In this document: positions 21,941-36,274 of the stretch, one piece after another
Layout: each line of letters opens with the position of its first letter
How positions within the stretch are numbered: position 1 is the first letter of the stretch
Assembly (NCBI RefSeq): GCF_018687715.1
Contig: NC_056765.1
Span: forward strand, 23,561,894-23,625,893
DNA from: Carya illinoinensis
Taxonomy: Eukaryota; Streptophyta; Magnoliopsida; Fagales; Juglandaceae
DNA length: 64,000 bases
Direction of reading: 5' to 3'
Made by a program: the position numbers and the translations under genes
Notes under the pieces: generated by a model
Told to the model about the DNA's origin: nothing
Database searches by the model: none
Seen by the model: only the letters and a program-made list of their open reading frames with translations

Positions 21941-23237
21941 TTTCCAACTTTATTTCATGTAAGCGCTTGAATCCTAATTAATTTGCAAGGCAATTAGGAA
22001 ACATTAATGCATGATAGAATATTTTAAGCTGGATAAAACAATAAATGATGATCAAGAATAACAAATTTTAAAAAATAAAATTATTCAAAAAATTATATAG
22101 ATGCAATATCATATCTAAGAGATTTAAGAGACTTGAAACTAGTTGGCGCCATAGATAATTAGCTCGCATTGCAAATTAAGTAAAACCAAAACTTTCTCAT
22201 CTTTATTCCGATAGAAAATTGATTAACATGATTAATGTCGGGAGTTAAAAAATTCGAGGGAAAGAAATTAAGTTTAGGCATTAATGCACGTACCTGATCC
22301 GATCGATAGTTTTTTCTTGACTATTATTTTGCTTAATGTTCAAACGGACTTGATCGGTAGCACCAACACATGAAATGTGTATACCTTCCCCCCACCAAAA
22401 TAAATAAAGGCTAATAAAAGCCAAGTAATAATATGGCCATACTTTTAATCTATATCTTGAAGGAGCAAATCAAATTCAAGCAACATGCATGTACAATACT
22501 ATTAAGACTATGATTTCCTCTTATATTCTTAAATAATTTAAAATATTTTCATTATAAAGGTAAAAATAATAATATAAAATAATAAGCTGTATGAAGTTAT
22601 TTGACTTAATACAAGTAGGGCTGAGTATTATACGAGTTGTGTTATTTAATCATCGATCATAATTTTGTGTTTCTAAACAAGTCATTTAATAAACAAATCA
22701 AGTCAAACTTGAGCTTGATCAAACTGATTTCTAAAGACTGGTCAAGCATATTCTTAGTTGGGAGGGAGTTCAATATTATGTTATCAGCTTGAATTAGTTT
22801 CCATCCCATTAAGAAAAATTATGTTATTACCTAAAAGGCATGTTAGGCTCGTTTTGGTCGGAAATAGTATTTTTAGTTACAAAATAATGGTCACAAAAAT
22901 CCATTTTTCTTGTAGTGGGATATGAAACTTTTTTGTAAAATTTTTATAATCAAGATGAAAACTTTTCAAACTAGGTTTTTGTGAAAGTGATAAGGCTCAA
23001 TAAAAAGTATGTTTGGATCATGAACTGTTTTGAGATATATATGCTACTATCGGAGTATGAAAAAATACTAGTAAGGTCATTGAAATGTTGTTTGGAGGCC
23101 GGAGAAGTTTTTGTTAAGTTTTTTAAGTTACTAAGAAAGCTTGTCTTGATCTTTGTGTTTTTTGTTTTAAATCACCAAAAGAATGCCAGTACCCCAATTA
23201 ATGGAAAAGCTAAGAGATAAAAAGGAATGGTACTAAC
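21941..23237 (-). other. Intron of the ACD6-like pseudogene
   Basis: AT-rich, no coding sequence or element border recognised. Runs such as TAAAATATTTTCATTATAAAGG are ordinary plant intron sequence. Confidence 0.45.
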
Positions 23238-23391
23238 CGTGATTGTAGATCCATTGCTTCCAAAACACCATCCCTTTTCCACTCTCGAATGCGTCAGTCG
23301 CAACAGCCAGTGCCTCCAAAGGGTAGATATTTCCTCGGCCCAAGGCAAAAGCCAAACGAGGACAACGATTTCATTAAATCCAAAGCCATAT
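23238..23391 (-). pseudogene. ACD6-like gene, exon 2, copy A (frameshifted)
   Basis: The exon follows a GATGATGCAAG acceptor and starts MALDLMKSLSS. After one extra base it continues in another frame as GNIYPLEALAVATDAFESGK, then GMVFWKQWIYNH, before GGTTAGT. The second half is a hallmark of PGG-type ankyrin genes (LALDL... then LAxxxxAFxSGxxLxFWKxWIY). The single-base shift lies near 23,350. Confidence 0.8.
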
Positions 23392-23461
23392 CTTGCATCA
23401 TCATCATCATGGGTTGTTGTACCGTATGTAAGTAAGTATAAGGTGCATATATCCAATTAAT

Positions 23462-23690
23462 TAAGGGTTTTGCTACACAACCTCTCAACACCTCAACATC
23501 CTGCCTTTTTTTTAATTTTTATTATTTTATTTTTTTATCAAATATTTAATATATAAATAATAAATAAAATAATTAAATTAATTTAAAAAAAATAAATTCA
23601 AAAACAAATATTAAAAAAATATTAAAAAATTAAAAAAAGGTGGGAGTGTTGGGGTGTTGGGAAGATTTTTTCATTAATTAATCCAATCAC
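23462..23690. mobile_element. MITE in the ACD6-like intron
   Basis: The left arm ACAACCTCTCAACACCTCAA and the right arm, read inward, TCTTCCCAACACCCCAACA enclose about 150 bp of A/T-only sequence. Both sides abut ATTAATTAA-type sequence (about 23453-23461 and 23674-23685), a possible 9-bp duplication. No coding. Confidence 0.55.
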
Positions 23691-23752
23691 TGGAAATTAC
23701 AGCCAATGAATGGTTAGAAGATAGAGAAAAAATATGTAGTAATATTTGTTAC

Positions 23753-24261
23753 CTAAATCTCTGTTATGGATAGAGCGGTGAAGAAGTGTAGCACCATGGT
23801 AGTCTTGTTCTGCCTCCAAGTCTTCAAACGGAGTTTGAGAATAGAGATAGAGAGCCAATTCTTTATGCCCCCCATCCCATAGCCCTAGTAACTGGAAGTT
23901 CGTTGTATGCATAATCTCTAATGCTGACCAAGCTCTTGTTCTTTGTAATCAGGCACTTTGCCATCCGGTAATTACCAATAACACTTATCTCCTGTAGATC
24001 AGCTGTATAGCCGAAATCGTCTTGCATTGTTGCCAAGTCATGTTCCGAAATCATATTGACCAACTCCTCCACTCTATGTTCATCTTCAGCATCAACAGCA
24101 GCGTGAAGGACCGTCCCACCCGAAAATGTACTCGGGATTCTTGCTGTCAATGCACGGGGGTACTGGAGCTTGAGGAAATCTATTGTAGCGCCCCAATCAC
24201 CTTTTCGGACATGAGCCTCGAGTAAGGCCGCATAATCATCCTCCCTCTCTGGCCCTGCCAT
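23753..24261 (-). pseudogene. ACD6-like ankyrin gene, first exon, copy A (frameshifted)
   Basis: ATG at 24261 opens MAGPEREDDYAALLEAHVRK. Ankyrin-repeat sequence follows (TVLHAAVDAEDEHRVEELV, and DDFGYTADLQEISVIGNYRMA in a TALH-like position), then YNELPVTRAMGWG. A run of six G shifts the frame there, and the protein continues in the next frame as HKELALYLYSQTPFEDLEAE and GATLLHRSIHNRDL to a GTAAC donor at 23752. The order matches the N-terminal exon of ACD6/At5g04700-type genes. With exons 2 to 4 this makes a broken ankyrin/PGG gene on the minus strand. Confidence 0.85.
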
Positions 24262-26256
<1,995 letters not shown>

Positions 26257-26996
26257 TTTTTTGTGACGCCCCCAAATTCCGTTTGGGATCGAACGGATAT
26301 TTGAAGCGTCGAGACATGCAACACAAGGTTACCTGCCCCCGTTCATGACATATAAGATGCAATGTTCCTAACATGCATATAATATTATGCAATATTCGCA
26401 GCGGATAAATTTTTTTTTCTTTAGCAATATTATATACCAAATTGAAAATATCACAAATGCTTAAAACATACTTCATACATAAAGATCCATTGAACAACTA
26501 AGATCATAACACTAGTCTAAAATGGTTATGATCCAAAAAGTACTAGAGATGCAACTCCATCGTATAAGTAGTAATTTACGTTAACTACTATATTAACATT
26601 GACGTCACATCGTCGCTCAGTCAACTATGTCTAGTTGGTCAGCTCCTGATCCTCCTTAGGTCCTGTAACAAGATCTACCATTCGAGGGGAATGGTAGTTG
26701 AGACTACCAAAGTGAGATTTGATAACAAATCTTAGTAAGTTAACAAAAAACTTCCACACAGGCTAATGATGCATGGATGACAGTGAAAGCATAAATGCAT
26801 AATCAAATGCATAAGTAATTAAATCATAACTTGACGTACAATATAGCATAACTGACATAAGTTAAATTGAAACGTGAACTGAACTTGACTTGACATGAAC
26901 TTAATCTGAAACTTGACTTAACATGAACTTGTTCTGAAACTTGACTTAACATGAACGTGATATGAAACTTATTCTTTAACTGCTTAAATACATACT

Positions 26997-27487
26997 CCAC
27001 AGTTGTTGTGGCCCCATGTATTCTACGTGTCACAATTTCTGTGTCTCACGTAGTGTATGCGTCACAGTTGATGTGACCCCATACATAAGTAATCAAAGCA
27101 TAACTTGATGTATGACATAGCATAACTGACATAACTTAAATTGAAACGTGAACTGAACTTGACTTGATATGAACTTGAACATGAACATAATATGTACGTG
27201 AACATAACATGACCTAACATAAACTTGATCTGAAACTTATTCTTTAACTGCTTAAATACATACTTCACAGTTGTTGTGGCCCCATGTATTCTACACGTCA
27301 CAATTGTTGTGTCTCACATAGTGTATGCGTCACAATTGCTGTGACCTCATACTTCGTGTGCCTGAAACTTATTCTTTAACTGTTTAAATACATACTCCAC
27401 AGTTGTTGTGGCCCCATGTATTCTACGTGTCACAATTGTTGTGTCTCACGTAGTGTATGCGTCACAATTGTTGTGACCCCATAAATA
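26997..27487. repeat. Hairpin-forming repeats in LTR-like copy 2
   Basis: A block beginning GAAACTTATTCTTTAACTG is found at about 26,963, 27,232 and 27,366, and each is followed by stem-loops. Examples are CCACA...TGTGG (26997-27011), CTACGTG...CACGTAG enclosing CACA...TGTG (27023-27053), GTCACA...TGTGAC (27061-27076), and GTCACAA-TTG-TTGTGAC near 27,461-27,477. The loops differ from those of copy 1, but the plan is the same. Confidence 0.8.
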
Positions 27488-29139
27488 AGTAATTAAAGTA
27501 TAACTGAACTTGAACTGAATTATGACAATCAAAAATGATTTCGCCAAAAGTATTTCACGTGAATTACAAAAGGAGATGCTCGGACAATCATAATGATTTC
27601 ATCATGAGTATCCTAGACATAACAAACTTGAACGTAACTTGAAAGACATGACGTGCTTGAGATAAAAATATTTCGTAACGTGACATAATATGTAATAGAT
27701 AATATATTTAACATGACATACTTACAACAGTGAATATTACATGACTTTACATACATATAATAGATGGCATATTTAACATGATGTACTTGCAATGTGTAGT
27801 AATAAGTGACAGAATATCGTGTAACAGATGAAAACTCATGACAGAATAAATTTTGTGTAACAGAAAAATATGTGATAACTTGGCATGGCATGTCATATAT
27901 GATAACACACATACATACACTGTAGTTTATTCACTTAGCACACATACACAGTAAACTGCTAGTAAGTTAAAAGCTAACTTACATCGATCTCCGTGTTTCT
28001 TATAAAAGCTCAAGCGTGATTACAAGGAACTGTAATTAGTGATTCTAAAAGTTAGAACTAAATCATTAATAATTTGAAATATGGAAAAATACTAACTTAA
28101 GAGTAAAATTTCCATTTTACCCTCTACATGTGAGAAAATGACCATTTTACTCCTAACTTAAGGGTTTTGCATGCTAACTCCAAAAGTCACCAAAATTTAC
28201 AGGCCTCATGTAAATTTTATCCTAAACTCAAATATCAATTTAGAAAAATTTAAAACTAATCACAACTATTAAAACTCCATAGGGCCGAAATTCTCATATG
28301 CTATTTCCATTGATTTTTATTTCTAACTTGTTTTGATCAACCTTTTGATCTATGACTTATAAAGATATGATCTTCAAACCAAACCATCACATGATTTAAA
28401 AATATGTCCTAAAACATATATAAGCTTCTAATTCAAGATCACATGGTTAAAAATTAACCAAAACATAAATTTAGCCAAGAACATCCACACTTTGGCCTAT
28501 CCGAATATCTCTTTGCATAAAATTTCATATCTTTGAAACTAACATCAAATATCTTCAAATAATATTATAAAATGTATATAAGAGGCTTAGGATCCTCCAA
28601 TAAAATTATCAAAGCCATTGGAATAGGTTTAAACCACCAAAGATTTAAACTTTCTCAAAACAGAAACTGTTTTTCCTCTTCCAGTTTCTAAGTTTCTAGA
28701 TCTAAGAAAATATTTCATCAAAACCTTTAATCATACAAAAAATCCTAAACCAATAATCATATACATATGTTAACAATACTCCATAAAAATTTCGGACCAA
28801 GATCTATCTATTAGCTTGGTCAAAAACTCTAAAATACAACATATTTTCTAGAGTTTAAACAATATTTTACTAACTAAATGATTTTCAAATGGAACAAATA
28901 AGATATCCACATAAACTATACTAAAAAAGGAACAACTTGTATGAAAGAGACTTTATGATAAAACACTTAAAAAAGCTTCGAAATGGGTGTGCAAAAGAAC
29001 ACCTAAAAGCTGTCCGAGAGAGTGTTTAGTGTTCATTCAATGAAAGGTGTAAAGGAAGATGATTTTCATGGGGAGTGGGCTGGAGACATTTATGCACAAG
29101 ATATGGAAGAGGATGAGGCTGAAGTGAGGGTTGAGTGTA

Positions 29140-29447
29140 GGTATTTCTTACATAATGATATCTACAAAAATCAGCTCAAGATATTTTTACCCAATAATAT
29201 CTACAAAAATCAACTCAAGATATTTTTATTTAATAATATCCACAAAAATCAGCTCAAGATATTTTTACCCAATAATATCCACGAAAATCAGCTCAAGATA
29301 TTTTTACCCAAAAATATCCACAAATATCAGCTCAAGATATTTTTACCCAATAATATCCACAAAAATCAACTTAAGATATTTTTACCAAAAAATATCTACA
29401 AATATCAGCCCAAGATATTTTTACCCAATAATATCCACAATTTTGAA
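29140..29447 (+). repeat. 39-bp minisatellite, eight units, in one open frame
   Basis: The unit contains AAAATCAGCTCAAGATATTT and then TTACCCAATAATATCCAC, repeated about eight times with few changes. Because 39 is a multiple of three, the open frame 29022-29471 reads a 13-residue repeat (NQLKIFLPNNIHK and variants). A second frame (SRYFYPIISTKIS) is also open. Nothing else suggests a gene, so I take this as repeat DNA rather than a protein. Confidence 0.9.
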
Positions 29448-29729
29448 CAGACGTTTCATCCGAAAATATGAAAAAGAGTTATTATGCCATAAGACCTTAA
29501 ATAACCCACCGAGTCTAATGGCACAAACCATAATACATTATGACACTTCTAACTATCTCCAATAATCAAAAATACACTTTTGATACCATAGTGAGTAATA
29601 ACACTAATTATGTGGTTAGACTAAAATCTATACGATTAATAGATTCGTGAAAACTTATGGAGTCTTCACGAGATTCCTAAAACAAATAGAAATTCCACAA
29701 TTGAATTTCTAGTTGGCTGTTACATTTTT

Positions 29730-30218
29730 ACTGTATCTCTTTTAATTATTATAATTTTTAAAAATATTAAATTAAATAATTTAGTTTTTTAATTTTTAAA
29801 AAATAATATTTTATTTCATTTTTATCTATCATCTCAATTTATTATCTAAATCTTTTTTAAATGTATCTATTAAATGTATTTACTAGTATATCTTCTTCTT
29901 CTTTTATTTTTTTGTAAATATAATCTAAACAATAAAATATTAAAATTAAAATTTCAATAATTTTACTTTTAAATAAAAGATATAATTTTAATTTCTTTAA
30001 ATAATGATAACGAATTATAACATATCAAAATAAGTTGACCAATTATCAATATGTTAAACATTGTATTTTAACAGACAAACTCATTTAAATTTGAACCCAT
30101 TAAGACAAGTTGAAATCCATTATTATCGTATCATATTACTATTAAATTAATAGAAACCGGAAGTATGACTTTTGCCTTGATTTAAAAATGGATAATGAAA
30201 TTCCTATTACTTATTTAC

Positions 30219-30250
<32 letters not shown>

Positions 30251-30379
30251 TTATTTAATAATTAGAAAATTAACTAGTAATAAAATTGTATTTTTTAAAA
30301 TTTTTTTCTTAATAATTAAAGACTTTAAAAATATTTAAAAGAAAATAATGAAGAAAAGGAAAAATTCAAATACACTATA
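29730..30379. other. AT-rich non-coding DNA with (ATT)n
   Basis: No gene. An (ATT)n microsatellite lies at about 30,222-30,253. Segments at 29,750-29,895 resemble 36,325-36,510 (AATTATTATAATTTT and CTATTAAATGTATT), so two copies of a MITE-like repeat flank the LINE insertion site. Confidence 0.5.
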
Positions 30380-30705
30380 GGGCAATAAAATGTTTTTTTT
30401 TTTTTTTTTTTGAAATACTGATCTCATTAACCATGAAATAAAGGAACACAACTCTCTACGGTCCAAAGTGACATAGAGTTACTAGTTTACATCATTTATC
30501 TGTGTACAATATGGAAAACACAACTTGGGCAACTTTCAACTTCTTAGACATCCTCTGCCATCTCTGTAGCTACTTTTGCAAGTTGGTGTGTTGCCATGTT
30601 TGCTTCTCTATGGACATGAGAAACTGTCCAGTTGATACTTAAATTCAGTACCCTTTTTGCATCTTCAATCAGGCACCCCTCAAAGCTCCAGTCCAGTGCT
30701 TTGCT

Positions 30706-33700
30706 CTACAACACATCCACCACTCGCTTAGCATCACCCTCTAAACAGACCTGTTGCAGTCCCAGGTCTCTGTTAAACACAGCTGCAACCAACAGCCCAT
30801 AAGCCTCAGCATCGAAAGGAGTCCCTCTTAAAGGTCTTTGAGCTCTTACAGTGCCAACCACTTTGTCTTGGTAGTCTCTGACTATCACACATATCCTAAC
30901 TCTTCCCTCCTTTGCTCTAACAGTTGCATCCCAATTGAGCTTGTAAAAATTATGCATTGGTTTGGACCACTTATGCCCTGCTGCACCAGCCTGTTTCTTT
31001 GTTCCTTGGTCTATTACAATGGATTCTCTGAAGGTGAATACCTCTTCTATGGCCTATTGATACAGTCTAGTCGGATGAGTGAATCCTTTCCCATGATAGA
31101 GCTCATTTCTTCTGGTCCAAATCCTTTTTAGTACAACTGCAGTCTCTTCTAGCTCAGCAACATCTAGATTCTCTACTAGAATGGACCAAATATAAAAAAA
31201 GAGGTCACTATGGCAGGTCATTTTCTGGACCTTTCTGCAACTTTGTTTCCACACATCCTGAGTAGCAACACAGCTCCACAAGGCATGACTTGAGGTTTCA
31301 GTGGCTTGTGTGCAGATGAAGCAACTGCTATCCGCTACAATCTTCCTTCTCTTCAGGTTTGCTAGTGTTGGTAGGGCCTCACTGCATGCTCTCCACACGA
31401 ACTGTTTGACACTTGGAGTAGTCTTTAGCTTCCATATACTCTTCCACACATGCTTGACTTGTGTTCTTCTAGATGGCTCCCCCTGAAGATCAGCTTCCAT
31501 TTGTCTGTGAACATGGTAACCACTTTTTACTGAGTACTGGCCATTGGTGGTGAAGTGCCAAACCATCCTATCTTCCCTAACCCCAACACTGAGGGGTATT
31601 GTTCTTACAGCTTCATACTCCTGTGCAGATAGTAGCTCCTGGATGAGAGGATATTTCCAGGTTTTTAGGTCACTGTCTATTAGATCACTTACCTGTTCAC
31701 ACTCACAACCCATTGGTCGAGTAGAGACTACTTTTTTTGATGGAAAAGAAGTTATCCACCAGTCCTTCCAAATGTTAATTTTGTGCCCATTGCCCACTCT
31801 CCACACGAGTCCTTCTCTTAGAACTTTCAGACCTGCACACACTCCTCTCCACGCAAAGGAAGGTCTTGACCCTAGTGTTGCATCTAACAATCCAGATTTT
31901 GAGAAGTATTTTTTTTTTAAGACCATAGCAGCTAAAGATGATGGATTCTGTAAAATCCTCCACCCTTGTTTAGCAAGTAAAGCAAAGTTGAAGCTTCTGA
32001 AATCTCTGAAACCAAGACCACCTGCCTCTTTGCTGTAGCTGAGTTGATTCCACCTGACCCATTGTATCTTTGAAGTATCCTCATTGTAGCCCCACAAAAA
32101 TTTTCTTATAAGTTGGTTCAGCTTGTTTGTAATCGAGGTTGGTATCAGGAAAATCCCCATTGCATAAGTGGGAATGGCCTGTAACATTGCTTTTAAGAGG
32201 ACTTCTTTCCTTGCATTTGACAAAAACTTATTCTTCCAGTTGACCATCCTAGCCCGGGTTCTATCAATGAGTATATGAAAGGTTGCCACTTTTTGCCTCC
32301 CTGCTACAGCTGGTAGTCCAAAATACTTCTCGAAATTGCTTGTTGCTTTAACACCTACCTGCTGTAAAATTTATGTCCTAACCACTGTCTGTGTATTCTT
32401 GCTGAAAAGGATTGTGGACTTTTCTTTGTTCAAGACTTGACCCAATGCCTTTCCATAAACTTCAAGGACTTTGAGGACACATGAAAGCTCCTTGGTTGTT
32501 GCTTGACAGAAGAGTATGCTATCATCTGCAAAAAACAGATGATTAACTGTGATGGGGCCTCTTCCAATAGGTGCAGGAGTGATCTGTCCAGCTTGTTCAA
32601 CTTTTTTCAGAAGTGAAGTAAGGGCTTCTGCACACATGATGAAAATGTAGGGAGACACTGGATCTCCTTGTCTAAGTCCCCTTGATGGCATGAATTTCCT
32701 TTGTGGTTCTCCATTAACCAAAATAAAATAGGATGCTGAGTTAAGGCAAGATTGAATGAGCCTAATCCATCTAATTGGGAATTCCATCTTAACCATTACA
32801 GTTTCAACAAAGCTCCACTCTATCCTGTGATATGCCTTACTCATGTCAATTTTTAGTGCCATACATCCTCTTTTTCCTTTCATTCTCGAGTTCATAGAGT
32901 GTAGAACTTCATAAGCTACTAATATGTTGTCTGAGATGAGCCTACCCGGGACAAAGGCACTTTGGTTCAATGAGATAAGGTTGTGGAGAATACCTTTCAT
33001 TCTGTTAGCAAGGGTTTTAGAAACAATTTTGTACAGCACATTACAAGGACTTATTGGTCTAAACTCAGCTAATTTCTTGGGGTTTTTCACTTTGGGAATA
33101 AGGGATATGTAAGTGTCATTAACATCTTGGAGGGACCTACTACAGTTGAGGACTTCGAGTGCATAAGAGTATACTTCCTCACCCACCACTTCCCAATGTT
33201 TTTGATAGAAATGAGCTGGCAAACCATCAGGTCCAGATGACCCTAATGGATTCATCTGAAACACAGCACCTCTGACTTCCTCTCGGGTGAATGGCTTTGA
33301 GAGCCAAGACTTCATATCAACTGTTAATTTTGACTCCATGGCATGCAAGCATTCATCAAAACCAGTGGGGCAAGAGGTGGAAAATAATGTGGAGAAATAA
33401 CCTGTGAAAACTTCACCTATTCCTGCCTGGTTAGCAACTACTCTCCCTTGTTGATCCTCTATGCTTCTAACTGTGTTGGTTCTTCTTCTTTGAGAGGCCT
33501 GCTGATGGAAGAAGTGTGTGTTTCTGTCACCAAGTTTTAGCCAGTGTTGCTTTGCCCTCTGGCGCCACTTCACATCCTCTGCATCTAGAGATTATTCTAC
33601 TCTCTTCTGGAGCTGTTGCATTTCTGTTATATGGGAGCCAGTACCATTGTTCTGAAGATGGCTTATTCTTTGTAGTGTCTCTGCATTGTGATTATGGTTT

Positions 33701-34599
33701 TCCTGCTGTGTTCTTTTCCTCCACTGCTGTAGGGCCTTTTGACATGTATCCAGTTTGTATCTCATTGTGCAACCTGAAGCACCTGCTGATCTGGTACCTT
33801 CCATCCATTTCCCCCTATATTATGACAGTCTTCATGTAGATTCCACGCAGTTTCATACCTGAATCCTAGACTCCACCTTTTCCTACACTGGTTTGGGGCC
33901 TATTTGTTTATGTAAAGGGGGGGAGTGGTATGATTTTACTGCTGCTAGTGCAGTACATGTTGCACCTCTGAAAAGTTCTTTCCACTCCTTGTTAGCCATA
34001 GCCTTGTCTATTCTTTCCTTGGTAAACTCCGTACCCCTTCTGTTGTTTGACCAGGTAAAGTGTTGTCCCAGGTGATGCACATCATAAAGTCCACATCTCT
34101 CAATAGCTTGTCTAAATGCTTCAATTTGGTTGTATGGTCTGCTGGATGCTCCTTGCTTTTCTTTTTGATGCAACATTTCATTGAAATCTCCTGCACATAA
34201 CCAAGCCACAGATGATTGAGGCTTTAACATCTCAAGTAACTGCCAACTACTCTTTCTTTTGGCTGTCTCGGGGTGGCCATAAAACCCAGTGAATTGCCAT
34301 GTTCTGTCATAGAGCTCTTCCTTAACCACTACACTAACATGCCATCTGGTATAGCTAACCACTTGGACCTGTCATGCTTCCTTCCACAACAAAGCAATAC
34401 CTCCACTCATTCCCACACTTTTAACATCAAAACATCCATCCATTTTCAGAGACATCCTGACTGCCTCCATCCTTTGTTTGCTACACTTAGTTTCCACAAG
34501 AAAAACTAAGAATGAGCCCTTTTCCTTAACAAGCTTGCTAAGGATTCTAACTGACCGAGGGTTCCCAAGCCCTTGGCAGTTCTACACTAAGAGGTTCAT
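30706..34599 (-). pseudogene. LINE ORF2: endonuclease, reverse transcriptase, RNase H (nearly intact)
   Basis: The start at 34599 (MNLLV then TAG where Trp is usual, then NCQGLGNPR) opens the endonuclease, with FTGFYGHPE and CAGDFNE (34,100-34,300). The reverse transcriptase frame at 33573-32371 has FRPISPCNVLYKI, AFVPGRLISDN, RQGDPVSPY and an intact FADD (LFFADDSILF). In motif A the usual KAYD reads KAYH, although the catalytic Asp of KIDMS remains. The frame 32289-31054 holds the zf-RVT region (WRACSEALPT, CFICTQATETSSHALWSC). RNase H follows at 30957-30706 (LNWDATV, DAEAYGLL, LEGDAKRVVDVL). Only a few stops separate these blocks. Confidence 0.9.
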
Positions 34600-34613
34600 T
34601 GTCTTTGGCAGGG

Positions 34614-36118
34614 CTAGAAGCCAGCCTCTGCCATTGTGTTGTTGTTCTCCTTGGGATCATTCTTCCTCTTTTGGCATTTTGGTTTAACATCACTCACTAC
34701 AAGTTTTCTCTTTAGGCTACTTCTGGTTCGACATTTGAGAGGGAAATTTGTTACATCTTCCAAAGCCACCATCCCTCCGCCTTCATCTTGGTTTAAACCA
34801 CCTCTAGCAAGCCTTTTCCACTTCTTTACTTGTGTTTTGTCAGTCCCCTTAACTAACTCCTTACTTGTTCTTTTGTCATTCAAGACAACTTTGACTGTTC
34901 CTCAAAGGGTAGTTAGTTCCTTGTTATTTTCATCTAAATTGTTAACTACTGCAATCTGACCACCATTAGGCCCTTCAGTTGAGATAAGGTCCAGTTCCAT
35001 GCTAGAGAGGTAGGAAGTATTTTGCATCTCAAATTCGGTTTCCAGAAAGGTTACCTCGTGTATGTGTTCTGTTTCCTGAGCCCTGAGAGTTTGACTGTCC
35101 AGCTGTCTCGTGATGTGAGGTTCATCCGTATGACCTGTTACTTCCTCATTGGTTATTTTCACGCCGATATCTTGCTGCTTTTTACTAACTCCGTGGACTT
35201 TTTCCTGCCTTTCCTGTTTAGTCCCATCCTGTTTTGGAGCCAAATTTTCCTGTTTGATAGCATGGCTTTTTGGCCTAGACTTCTCCTCTACACCGTGTTC
35301 TTTGACTCCCTGCTGTTGACGATGCTGGTTACCAACCTTAGCACAGCCGTACCTACGCCCGTTGGAGATACTATTGTGCATAGGTTGAGCTCTGAGCCAT
35401 GCACCAAACTGCTGGTGTTCTTGTTCAATACCTTGTTGTTCATAGCGCTGCCTTATGCAGTTCTTCCCCTTATGAAACAACGTACCACACTGAAAACAAA
35501 AACTCTGCAACCTCTCATACTTGAAGGAGATCCAGTTTTTTGGTCGTTGAAAAACAACCATTTCCCCCTTAAAAGTGGTCTGTGGAGGTTTACTGCAATC
35601 CTAACCCGTAGACATCTTCCCCATGCACGACCATCCGCCTCAACCTCCACTCTGATGACATGCCCGATGGAGGCCCCTAGTTCTTCACCTACTTCTTCTG
35701 TCATTGTGTCTAACGACAAGTTGTGAAGTTGGACCCAAAAAGGTTCATACTTGAACTTCAGACCATTGATGGACTCCGTGCCATCCAATTCTTGTAAAGT
35801 TAACAGGCTTCTATCATAAAACCAAGGTCTTCCACTCAACACTTTGTCTTTGTCTTCTCTGTTTTGAAACTCGATCAAAAAACTCTGGTCTTCGAGTTCC
35901 TTAAAGCTAACCCATCCCTCAAGCCTCCAAACTTGGGACATCGTTTCTCTAAATCCCTCACTGTTTACATTCTTCTCGGTGAGAGCTTTACCCACAATGC
36001 AGTGTTTTCCTTGTCTGCTAACATTCTTGAGATCCTCTTTTTTCACATGGAAGCATGAATTCTCATCCGTAGACAATTGTATTCTCTCCCACCGTCTCGC
36101 CAGCTCGTCTACTTCCAT
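34614..36118 (-). pseudogene. LINE ORF1: DUF4283 and CCHC zinc-knuckle protein (broken)
   Basis: ATG at 36118 opens MEVDELARRWERIQLSTDEN. The DUF4283 region shows VWRLEGWVSFKELEDQSFLI, GRPWFYDRSLLTLQELDG and WVQLHNLSLD. A frameshift lies near 35,540-35,560. In the next frame the protein continues SFKYERLQSFCFQCG...C, where CFQCGTLFHKGKNC is a complete Cx2Cx4Hx4C knuckle. A lysine- and glutamine-rich tail follows, a stop just upstream of 34,883, and an end at 34,614. It is a nucleic-acid-binding protein of the element; one shift and one stop disable it. Confidence 0.87.
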
Positions 36119-36274
36119 TCGTTCCCTCAAAGACGTTGGACAGTAACAACCGGCCACAATAACTAAAACTCACAGGGTGTGAGACTTGAAGCTTTTGGAG
36201 ACCAAAAGCACTGAAGTTTTACTCTGTCTCACGAGAGAAGAGAAAACACTGGAAAGTCCGGGCAATAAAATGTT

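Larger units (their letters stand above)
26262..29724 (-). mobile_element. Large non-coding LTR-like element, copy 2
   Basis: On the minus strand it runs from TGTAACAGCC to GGGGGCGTCACA: TG...CA with short inverted ends. It is flanked by TTTTT on both sides (26257-26261 and 29725-29729), a weak duplication because it is a homopolymer. The internal order mirrors copy 1 on the other strand: a 39-bp repeat and leader, hairpin-forming repeats (26997-27487), an ATCAAATCTCACTTTGG/AGTAGTCTCAACTACC block near 26,690-26,730, and a TCCGCTGCG motif near 26,400. It ends at the ACGGAATTTGGGGGCGTCACA terminus. No transposon protein is encoded. Length is 3.46 kb. Confidence 0.6.
30395..36259 (-). mobile_element. 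Full-length L1-type LINE, fairly young
   Basis: A 5.87-kb minus-strand element. Its poly-A tail appears as poly-T at 30392-30411, and it is flanked by the duplication GGGCAATAAAATGTT (30380-30394 and 36260-36274). ORF1 and ORF2 are both recognisable over their full length with only a handful of stops and shifts, far fewer than in the LINE at 14857-20706. Two of its ORFs exceed 400 codons. Confidence 0.92.

Noticed and set aside
22981..23220. 79-codon plus-strand frame
   Set aside because: It lies in an intron of the minus-strand ACD6-like pseudogene, has no motif, and is within chance length for this AT-rich DNA.
35022..35726. 234-codon plus-strand frame
   Set aside because: Antisense shadow of LINE ORF1, which shows DUF4283 and a CCHC knuckle on the minus strand.
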